Positions 58,053 through 64,000 of a stretch of 64,000 nucleotides of DNA are shown here, in pieces. The translations under genes and the position numbers were made by a program. Every line of letters begins with the position of its first letter. Within the stretch, counting starts at the first letter, position 1. Under the pieces are notes generated by a model. That model made no database searches, was not told where the DNA came from, and was given only the letters and a program-made list of their open reading frames with translations. This stretch comes from Oscillospiraceae bacterium (GTDB taxonomy: Bacteria; Bacillota; Clostridia; Oscillospirales; Oscillospiraceae). The stretch spans positions 1 to 64,000 of the forward strand of contig SVLT01000005.1 of assembly GCA_015067845.1 (NCBI GenBank). The letters are read 5' to 3'.

Positions 58053-58691
58053 TTGAAGGACATTCCCCTGTTTACAACGGAATATGGTGTAGCCAGCCTG
58101 GTATTGCGGGAAATTCCGTACCGTCAGGAAGCCTATATCACCATGCAGGCAACCGCACAGCCGGAGGATCTATTGCAGGAATGCATCGGCTTTTGCAGAG
58201 CTTGCGGTGCAGAAAAGATCTACGCAAAAGGGCATGAATGTCTTGAAAAGTACCCAGTTCATACCGGCATCCTCAAAATGCGCGGTGTCGCCCAAGTGGA
58301 CGAAAGCAAGGTGGAAAATCTGTGGCCGGTGACCGCGGAAACGATCTCCCAATGGCGACAATTTATGAATGAACGGCTGAAAGATGTGGACAATGCCGGA
58401 ACTTTGGAAAAGCAGGGCGAGCAGGAGATATTGGAGACCGGCGGAGCCTATTTTGTCCACAAAAACGGGGAGCTTTTGGGTGGCGGCTGGCTGGTAAGCG
58501 GCGAACTGAAGCTGATCGCATCCGCTGTGCCGGGAGCAGGGGAATGGATTATGCACACCTTGATGTCCTTACAGCCGGAGCAGAGCATAGAACTGGATGT
58601 GGCATCCACCAATACCCGGGCAATTCGGCTCTATGAACGGCTGGGCTTTGTGAAGACAGAAGAGCTGCGGCGATGGTACAAAGTTTTTTAA
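58053..58691 (+). CDS. GNAT family N-acetyltransferase
   Basis: Protein of 212 residues from TTG at 58053, which has GAGGTGAG just upstream. The in-frame ATG at 58029 lies inside the -10 box and cannot be in the transcript. The C-terminal half is a GNAT domain with the acetyl-CoA region and the terminal pattern STNTRAIRLYERLGFVKTEE (about 180-199). The N-terminal half (about 1-100) may be a degenerate second GNAT fold. Substrate unknown. Confidence 0.8.
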   Translation: MKDIPLFTTEYGVASLVLREIPYRQEAYITMQATAQPEDLLQECIGFCRACGAEKIYAKGHECLEKYPVHTGILKMRGVAQVDESKVENLWPVTAETISQWRQFMNERLKDVDNAGTLEKQGEQEILETGGAYFVHKNGELLGGGWLVSGELKLIASAVPGAGEWIMHTLMSLQPEQSIELDVASTNTRAIRLYERLGFVKTEELRRWYKVF

Positions 58692-58693
58692 AG

Positions 58694-58770
58694 TGACAAG
58701 GAAAAATACTTGACAAGTGGTATAATGCGTGGTATACTACCTCAGGTGTCAAGGAAAATGCCTTGTCACA
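58694..58770. promoter_or_regulatory. ylxM promoter inside a nested inverted repeat
   Basis: The promoter is TTGACA (58711-58716), 17 bases, TATACT (58734-58739). GTGACAAGG (58694-58702) is mirrored by CCTTGTCAC (58762-58770), and CTTGACA is mirrored by TGTCAAG. The promoter is enclosed on both sides. Confidence 0.7.
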
Positions 58771-58783
58771 GGGAGGTCGCGAC

Positions 58784-59128
58784 ATGGAATCGGTTGAAAT
58801 GATACTGCTTTTTGACTACTATGGCGACCTGCTGACTGACCGTCAGCGTCTGTGCCTGGATATGCACTACAATCAGGATCTTTCCCTTGGGGAGATCGCC
58901 CAGGAACTTTCCATCAGCCGCCAGGCGGTGTACGATAACCTCAGCCGAGCAGAGGCTCTGCTGAAAAACATGGAAGAAAAGACCGGTTGTGTCAGCCGGG
59001 ACAGGGCTTTGCGGAAAGCAATGCAATCCATTGCCCAAAAGGCTGAAACTTTGATTTCTCACCCGGATCCCCGGGTTTCCCAAGTGGCCGGGGAAATTTT
59101 GACCCAGGCCAATGCTTTCGAGGAGTAA
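58784..59128 (+). CDS. ylxM: YlxM family HTH protein
   Basis: Protein of 114 residues, ATG at 58784 after GGGAGG. A sigma-70-region-4-like helix-turn-helix (LTDRQRLCLDMHYNQDLSLG, then EIAQELSISRQAVYDNLSRAE) is followed by a coiled tail. YlxM is encoded next to ffh in many Firmicutes and is thought to modulate the signal recognition particle. The stop precedes ffh by 3 bases. Confidence 0.92.
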   Translation: MESVEMILLFDYYGDLLTDRQRLCLDMHYNQDLSLGEIAQELSISRQAVYDNLSRAEALLKNMEEKTGCVSRDRALRKAMQSIAQKAETLISHPDPRVSQVAGEILTQANAFEE

Positions 59129-59131
59129 ACT

Positions 59132-60481
59132 ATGGCATTTGAAGGCTTAACCGAAAAGATCTCTGCAACCTTTAAAAAGTTGCGGGGTAAAGGCCGCCTG
59201 AAAGAGGCTGATGTCAAGGAGGCTATGCGTGAGATCCGCATGGCACTTCTGGAAGCGGACGTCAGCTACAAGGTGGTCAAGGATTTCACAAAATCCGTTA
59301 CTGAGCGCTGTGTCGGTGCGGATGTACTGGAATCCCTTACTCCTGCTCAGATGATTGTCAAGATCGTCAACGAAGAGCTGACAAAGCTCATGGGCAGCGA
59401 CCTGAAACATATCACCATCAACCCCAACGGCCCGACCGTTGTGATGCTTGTGGGTCTGCAAGGCGCAGGTAAGACCACCAACGGCTCGAAATTGGCCGGA
59501 CGGATGAAACAGCAGGGCAAAAATCCCTTGCTGGTAGCCTGCGACATTTACCGGCCTGCCGCCATCACCCAGTTGAAGGTCTGCGGCGAAAAGCTGGGTA
59601 TTCCGGTGTTTGAAAAAGGCACGCAGAACCCGGTGACCACCGCCAAGGAAGCGGTGCTTTACGCCCGTCAGCACGGTCACGACATGGTGTTTTTGGACAC
59701 CGCCGGCCGTCTCCATGTGGACGAGCCCCTCATGGAAGAGCTGAAAAATATCAAAGCCGCCGTCAAACCGGATGAGATCATGCTGGTTGTGGATGCCATG
59801 ACCGGTCAGGATGCCGTGAATGCGGCGCAGAGCTTCAACGAGTGGCTGGATATCGATTCCGTGATGCTTTCCAAGCTGGATGGCGACGCCAGAGGCGGTG
59901 CGGCCTTATCCGTTCGCGCGGTTACCGGCAAGCCCATCAAGTTCGCCGGTATGGGCGAAAAGCTGGAAGACATCGAGCCCTTCCATCCGGATCGTATGGC
60001 GAACCGGATCCTGGGCATGGGCGATGTGCTTTCCCTGATCGAAAAGGCTGAAAAGGCATTTGATGCTAAGAAGGCCGCCCAACTGGAAGAACGGCTGCGT
60101 TCCAACAAATTCACCTTGCAGGATTATTACGACCAACTGGTGCAGCTGAAAGGCATGGGTTCTATGGAAGATATCCTGGCTCAGATGCCCGGCGGTACGA
60201 ACCTAAAAGGTGTAAAAGTGGACGATAAGGCTATGGTCAGAACCGAGGCCATCATCCTGTCCATGACCCCCAAGGAACGGGAAAATCCCAACATCATTGC
60301 CGCATCCCGGAAAAAGCGGATCGCCGCCGGTGCCGGTGTGAAGGTGGAGGATGTAAACCGGATGCTCAAATCCTTTGAGCAGATGCAAAAACTCATCAAG
60401 CAGTTCTCCGGCCCCGGCGCAGGCAAGAAGATGAAGCGCATGAAGGGTCTTGGCGGCTTCGGTGGCTTCCCCGGCTTCTAA
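59132..60481 (+). CDS. ffh: Signal recognition particle GTPase Ffh
   Basis: Binds signal peptides and SRP RNA to target proteins to the membrane. The protein has 449 residues: N domain, G domain with GLQGAGKTTNGSKLA near 107 and DTAGRLHVDE near 190, then an M domain with Met-rich helices and a basic Gly-rich tail (GKKMKRMKGLGG). The P-loop has NGS where TTxxKLA is usual, a common clostridial variant. First base is 3 after the ylxM stop. Confidence 0.97.
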   Translation: MAFEGLTEKISATFKKLRGKGRLKEADVKEAMREIRMALLEADVSYKVVKDFTKSVTERCVGADVLESLTPAQMIVKIVNEELTKLMGSDLKHITINPNGPTVVMLVGLQGAGKTTNGSKLAGRMKQQGKNPLLVACDIYRPAAITQLKVCGEKLGIPVFEKGTQNPVTTAKEAVLYARQHGHDMVFLDTAGRLHVDEPLMEELKNIKAAVKPDEIMLVVDAMTGQDAVNAAQSFNEWLDIDSVMLSKLDGDARGGAALSVRAVTGKPIKFAGMGEKLEDIEPFHPDRMANRILGMGDVLSLIEKAEKAFDAKKAAQLEERLRSNKFTLQDYYDQLVQLKGMGSMEDILAQMPGGTNLKGVKVDDKAMVRTEAIILSMTPKERENPNIIAASRKKRIAAGAGVKVEDVNRMLKSFEQMQKLIKQFSGPGAGKKMKRMKGLGGFGGFPGF

Positions 60482-60652
60482 AAAGGCTTCCCCTTGAGGG
60501 GAAGCTGGCAAAAATCTTTGATTTTTGTCTGATGAGGTGTAGGCTGCAAAGCAGCCGTAGATTCTAAATTGTCGCCAAAGGCGACACCACCACATCCGTC
60601 ACCGCCTTGCGGCGGCGACACCTTCTCCTCAAGGAGAAGGCTTTTGGGTGGA
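60482..60652. repeat. Intergenic element with inverted ends (AAAAGGCTTCCCCTTGAGG type)
   Basis: The left end AAAAGGCTTCCCCTTGAGG and the right end CCTCAAGGAGAAGGCTTTT are inverted copies with a few differences. The interior contains nested palindromes (GGCTGCAAAGCAGCC, GTCGCCAAAGGCGAC, CCGCCTTGCGGCGG) and no ORF. It looks like a mobile or amplified non-coding element of a type frequent in Oscillospiraceae genomes. Confidence 0.65.
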
Positions 60653-60725
60653 CATTTGAGCAGTTCGTTGAAAGCAATTTGCTTTGCGATATATAAACTT
60701 TTAAATTTTTATGGAGGTGAAACCC

Positions 60726-60965
60726 ATGGTTAAAATCAGACTGAGAAGAATGGGCGCAAAGAAGGCTCCTTTCTACCGGATCGTTGTTGCTGACTCCCGC
60801 AGCCCCCGCGATGGCCGCTGCATCGAGGAGATCGGTACCTACAACCCCCTGGTCGAGTCCAACAACATCACCATCGATGCTGAAAAGGCTCAGGCTTGGA
60901 TCAAGAACGGCGCTCAGCCCACCGACACTGTTCGTGGTCTGCTGAAAAAGGCCGGCGTTCTGTAA
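60726..60965 (+). CDS. rpsP: 30S ribosomal protein bS16
   Basis: Protein of 79 residues starting [20 protein letters not shown], with GGAGGTGAA upstream. The longer in-frame reading includes the RBS and is rejected. [10 protein letters not shown] is the second conserved block. Downstream of the repeat element and probably with its own promoter in 60653-60716 (TTGAAAGC...TATATAAAC), which I did not resolve. Confidence 0.97.
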   Translation: MVKIRLRRMGAKKAPFYRIVVADSRSPRDGRCIEEIGTYNPLVESNNITIDAEKAQAWIKNGAQPTDTVRGLLKKAGVL

Positions 60966-60988
60966 TTGCCCCCGAAGGAGTTAGACCA

Positions 60989-61219
60989 ATGAAAGAACTT
61001 TTGCTGTATATGGCAAAGAATCTGGTGGATGATCCCGAAGCCGTTACCGTTACCGAAGTGGAAAACGAGGACGGTAAGGTGCTGGAGCTGCGTGTTGCCG
61101 AAGGCGACATGGGCAAAGTGATCGGCCGCCAGGGTCGGATCGCCAAGGAGATCCGTACCATCATCAAGACTGTTGCCCTTCGCACCGGCGAAAAGGTCAC
61201 CGTCGAAATTATGGATTAA
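60989..61219 (+). CDS. khpA: KH domain RNA-binding protein KhpA
   Basis: Protein of 76 residues, ATG at 60989 after AAGGAG. One type II KH domain with the GxxG loop in KVIGRQGRIAKEI near 45. KhpA works with KhpB as an RNA chaperone in Gram-positive bacteria and is commonly placed between rpsP and rimM, as here. Confidence 0.93.
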   Translation: MKELLLYMAKNLVDDPEAVTVTEVENEDGKVLELRVAEGDMGKVIGRQGRIAKEIRTIIKTVALRTGEKVTVEIMD

Positions 61220-61272
61220 CGGGTTATGCGTGGCGGTATAGTCACGCATTTCTCGTTCTTTGGAGGAAGACA

Positions 61273-61761
61273 ATGAAACTGCAATTTGTGGAAGCCGGCG
61301 AGATCGTCACCACCCACGGTGTCCGTGGGGAAGTGAAGGTGCTGCCCTGGCTGGATTGTCCGGATATGCTCTGCGAGTTTGACCGCTGCCGTATGGACGG
61401 CAAGGAATATGTAATTGAGCAATGCCGGGTGCAGAAAACCTGCAATCTGGTGAAACTGCAAGGTATTGACACCATGGAAGATGCCCAAAAGCTCCGGGGA
61501 AAGATCATCGAGCTCTACCGGGAAGATATTGACGACGAAGTGATCTTTGCCGCGGAATTGGTTGGCGTGGAAGTGTACGCCGACGGAAACTGCATCGGTA
61601 AGATCACCGAAGTGCTGGATTATCCCGGAAATAGTGTGTATGTGGTGGATAACGGCAAGTATATGCTCCCGGCAGTAAAGGAATTTATCCTCTCCACCGA
61701 CATGGAGAACAACAAGATGCAGGTCAAGCTGATTGAGGGTATGCGCAGCGATGAGAATTGA
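61273..61761 (+). CDS. rimM: Ribosome maturation factor RimM
   Basis: Protein of 162 residues, TTTGGAGG before the ATG. The RimM N-terminal beta-barrel (VTTHGVRGEVKVLP near 12) is followed by a PRC-barrel domain (VYVVDNGKYMLPAVKEFI). It assists 30S head assembly with S19. It overlaps trmD by 11 bases. Confidence 0.95.
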   Translation: MKLQFVEAGEIVTTHGVRGEVKVLPWLDCPDMLCEFDRCRMDGKEYVIEQCRVQKTCNLVKLQGIDTMEDAQKLRGKIIELYREDIDDEVIFAAELVGVEVYADGNCIGKITEVLDYPGNSVYVVDNGKYMLPAVKEFILSTDMENNKMQVKLIEGMRSDEN

Positions 61762-62494
61762 TATTTTGACCCTGTTCCCGGAGACTCTGGGAGATGTGCT
61801 GTCCGAAAGCATTTTGGGTCGGGCTCAGGAGCGTGGATTTATCCGCATCGAGACCCACCAGATCCGGGATTACACCGCCAACAAGCAGAATCAGGTGGAC
61901 GATTACCCGTACGGCGGAGGCCGGGGCGCGGTGATGACCGCGGATCCCTTGTACCGCTGTTGGGAAGCTGTGTGCGACGAGGCCGGTGGCCCGGTGCATA
62001 CGGTGTATCTGTCCCCCTGCGGCCATACCTTCAAGCAGGAGGATGCCATCCGGCTGAGCAAGCTGGACAATATCATCCTGGTCTGTGGCCATTATGAGGG
62101 CATTGATCAGCGGTTCATCGACGAATGTGTGGACGAGGAGATCTCTCTCGGCGATTTTGTCCTCACCGGCGGCGAAATTGCTGCTATGGCGGTGACGGAT
62201 GCGGTGTGCCGCATGGTGCCCGGTGTGCTGGCAGATCCGGAATGTTTTGAGGATGAGAGCCACTTCAACGGCCTGCTGGAATACCCCCAGTACACCCGCC
62301 CGGCGGTGTGGCATGGCCGGGAAATTCCGGAAATTCTGACTTCCGGAAACCATGAAAAAGTGCGCCAGTGGCGGCGCAAGCAGTCCCTGCGGCGGACAAG
62401 AGAACGCCGCCCGGATATGTATGCAAAACTGGACCTCAGTTCCAAGCAGGACAAGAAGCTGCTGAAAGAGATGGACGAGGAAGACAATAAGTAA
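61751..62494 (+). CDS. trmD: tRNA (guanine37-N1)-methyltransferase
   Basis: SPOUT enzyme of 247 residues from the ATG at 61751 inside the end of rimM, giving the canonical MRIDILTLFPE. Motifs: DDYPYGGGRGAVM near 57, LVCGHYEGIDQRF near 112, and EISLGDFVLTGGE near 132 (trefoil knot). Methylates G37 to prevent frameshifting. Confidence 0.96.
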   Translation: MRIDILTLFPETLGDVLSESILGRAQERGFIRIETHQIRDYTANKQNQVDDYPYGGGRGAVMTADPLYRCWEAVCDEAGGPVHTVYLSPCGHTFKQEDAIRLSKLDNIILVCGHYEGIDQRFIDECVDEEISLGDFVLTGGEIAAMAVTDAVCRMVPGVLADPECFEDESHFNGLLEYPQYTRPAVWHGREIPEILTSGNHEKVRQWRRKQSLRRTRERRPDMYAKLDLSSKQDKKLLKEMDEEDNK

Positions 62495-62522
62495 AATGCA
62501 CCTCCGAGGAGGTGCATTTTTA
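62493..62522. terminator. Bidirectional terminator, trmD / ThrE-type exporter
   Basis: AAAATGCACCTCC and its complement ending in TTTTT (62493-62505 with 62508-62520), between converging genes. Confidence 0.9.
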
Positions 62523-62524
62523 CG

Positions 62525-63751
62525 TCATTTCTTATGGACCTGCCGTGTGCTCCAAAGGCGGAAAACCGTGGAGATCAGCAGAATTCCCACAGCCATCGCG
62601 CCGGCGATTGCGGCGGTGTGCATACCCTTGCTGGCAAACAGATCCATCTGCCCCTGCACAGCATATTGCATGGTGTAGTACACACCGGAGCCGGGGATCA
62701 GTGGAAAGACGGCAATTACCAAATAACCGATCGCAGGGCATTTGCGGATCCGGGCAAAGACCTCGGAATATGCAGAGGCAAAAACGGCGCCGTAGAAGTA
62801 GGCTCCGATCTCACCGATACCCAGTTGCAGACTAATGTCGTATACGGCCCAGGTCAGGATGCCACCCAGGATGCACAGTAAGGCACCGGGCCCGTGAATA
62901 TTGAAAACGATGACAAAACCCAGACAGCCAATGGCGCAGCCGAGACACTCCATAAGCAAAATGTGGGATATAGGAGCCGGGCTGATGGGGGAGTGCCAAA
63001 CAAAAGCTACGGCATTCCACGCAACTGCCGCGCCCAAGGCAATGGCAACCGCGATCAGCAGCACCTGCACGATCCGGTTGCTGCCCGAATTGGTATCGCC
63101 GAAGATAATGTCCCGCATGGCGTTGGTGAACAGAAGACCGGGCACCAGGATCATCAACGCGCCGATGATGACGCAGTCCGAGCGTACGGACGGGAAGAAA
63201 GCATTGAAGGTGTAAGCCAGCAATGCCATGGGAAAAGCCGCAGCTATGGTACGGAAAAATTGGTTTGCGCCCAGCTTGTCCATCCAATAGGTAATCAGGC
63301 CAACGAGAATGCCGCAGACACCGGACAGCAACGCGTCCACAAGACCGCCACCGAATAGAATGGTAAAGCCCAGAGCACCCAGGGCGTTGCCCAGCAGATA
63401 TACGGGAAAGGAATACTGCCGTTCCTGTTTTTTCGTTTCAGCCAGCCATTGCATGGCGATCTCCGAGGTGGGCCGTTCCCGGCAAATGCGGCGGCTGAGA
63501 TCAGAATAGCGTTCCACCGCATCAATATCATTGCCGTGGGCGCCAATACGGCGCATACGGGTCAGGGGCTGACCGATCACCGGCTCAATGCTGACATGCA
63601 TACAGTTTGGAATGACAAATACCTCGGCGTCTATCTCATAAGCGGCGAAAATTCGGGAGATGCTTTCTTCCACCCGGAATGTTTCCGCACCGCTCATGGC
63701 CAGATGGTAGCCAAGGTCTGTCGCCAAATCTAAAAGCTTTGAATATTCCAT
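62525..63751 (-). CDS. Threonine/serine exporter family protein (ThrE-type, fused)
   Basis: Protein of 408 residues. The N-terminal soluble DUF1212-type region contains GAETFRVEESISRI and continues with VIPNCMHVSI (about 20-52). Ten TM segments follow from about 120 onward. The first part matches the ThrE N-terminal half, and the last part matches the short ThrE_2/DUF3815 half. In many Firmicutes these are two separate genes; here they are one chain. Exports Thr/Ser by family inference. GGAGG precedes the start. Confidence 0.88.
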   Translation of the reverse strand: MEYSKLLDLATDLGYHLAMSGAETFRVEESISRIFAAYEIDAEVFVIPNCMHVSIEPVIGQPLTRMRRIGAHGNDIDAVERYSDLSRRICRERPTSEIAMQWLAETKKQERQYSFPVYLLGNALGALGFTILFGGGLVDALLSGVCGILVGLITYWMDKLGANQFFRTIAAAFPMALLAYTFNAFFPSVRSDCVIIGALMILVPGLLFTNAMRDIIFGDTNSGSNRIVQVLLIAVAIALGAAVAWNAVAFVWHSPISPAPISHILLMECLGCAIGCLGFVIVFNIHGPGALLCILGGILTWAVYDISLQLGIGEIGAYFYGAVFASAYSEVFARIRKCPAIGYLVIAVFPLIPGSGVYYTMQYAVQGQMDLFASKGMHTAAIAGAMAVGILLISTVFRLWSTRQVHKK

Positions 63752-63767
63752 GTGTTTCCTCCGGAAA

Positions 63768-63808
63768 CCGAATTTATCCCGCTGAGTGATTCAGCGGGAT
63801 AAATTTTA
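63768..63808 (-). terminator. Terminator of the degV gene
   Basis: On the minus strand, a 15-bp stem (63805-63791 with 63785-63771) lies directly at the degV stop. It is AT-rich at its base and GC-rich at its top, and is followed by CGGTTTCC, so the T run is poor. It also precedes the exporter gene. Confidence 0.65.
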
Positions 63809-64000
63809 TTTTACAACATACAGAACACCCAGGGTACCGGGGCCACAGTGGCAGGAAACAGTACAGCCGGCAGTGGTTTCGTAAACTGTTTCGAAGGACT
63901 CGCATTCTGCGATGGCATCCTTGACGGCGGTCAGGCACTTATCGTCCACCTTGGTGTAGGTGAGGAACAGCTCACCCCGGTCAATGTCGTCCCGGCCGGA
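63806..64000 (-). CDS. DegV family protein, C-terminal part (partial)
   Basis: The last 64 residues of a gene that enters from the right edge. The C-terminus reads GCTVSCHCGPGTLGVLYVVK, the conserved closing motif of DegV-family fatty-acid-binding proteins (FakB-like), which deliver fatty acids to the kinase FakA. The stop is TAA at 63806-63808. The preceding residues (RGELFLTYTKVDDKC) also fit the fold. Confidence 0.85.
   Translation of the reverse strand, partial: SGRDDIDRGELFLTYTKVDDKCLTAVKDAIAECESFETVYETTAGCTVSCHCGPGTLGVLYVVK

Overview
The window reads as a chromosomal segment of a Gram-positive anaerobic gut Clostridium relative, most likely of the Oscillospirales (Oscillospiraceae/Ruminococcaceae). 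The evidence is a complete Rnf complex, Firmicutes markers (Veg, YlxM, VanW, a ThrE-type exporter, and a ylxM-ffh-rpsP-khpA-rimM-trmD block), purine-rich ribosome binding sites, consensus sigma-A promoters, and short GC-rich intergenic repeats of a kind common in that group. There is no rRNA, CRISPR array, transposase or phage module. One tRNA gene is present. Placement below order level is not supported by what I can see.

Layout. 1-3.7 kb: the end of an unknown gene, a DUF4091 protein, and divergent cysK/cysE for cysteine synthesis. 3.7-9 kb: tex, ftsH and rlmB. 9-14.4 kb: a membrane protein that looks like a P-type ATPase stripped of its catalytic residues, an EF-G paralogue, and a creatininase-family protein. 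14.4-21.5 kb: a redox block in which apbE, a Gx-transporter gene and a NusG-II gene diverge from rnfCDGEAB. 21.5-23.8 kb: tRNA-Val(GAC) followed by two further copies of its 3' end. These flank an AT-rich lipoprotein gene and adjoin a small cysteine-rich ORF and an Xre regulator. 23.8-26.8 kb: a zinc-ribbon/M3-type metallopeptidase, a hypothetical protein, and a lipoprotein built of DnaJ-type zinc fingers.

26.9-37 kb: murC-like, ddl and DUF1934, then vanW, then mfd, pth and prs on the opposite strand. 37-43.4 kb: a membrane protein, veg, nagA with a Gfo/Idh oxidoreductase, an AraC regulator, lplA and a DeoR regulator. 43.5-51 kb: a probable operon of lipoyl E2, fused E1 alpha-beta, an MBL-fold protein, MetV-like, MetF-like and a zinc alcohol dehydrogenase. 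The DeoR gene and this operon share a TGTTATAA operator-like motif in their promoters. 51-57.6 kb: a HAD phosphatase, a small membrane protein, dus, an M23 peptidase, and a zinc-type ABC transporter operon with trmO at its end. 57.7-64 kb: a small protein, a GNAT enzyme, the ylxM-ffh-rpsP-khpA-rimM-trmD block, a threonine/serine exporter and the end of a DegV gene.

The best candidates for something undescribed are the degenerate P-type ATPase (9040-11103), the tRNA-Val-derived repeats and their cargo (21543-23480), the E1/E2 plus MetV/MetF operon without an E3, and the DnaJ-zinc-finger lipoprotein (26200-26730).
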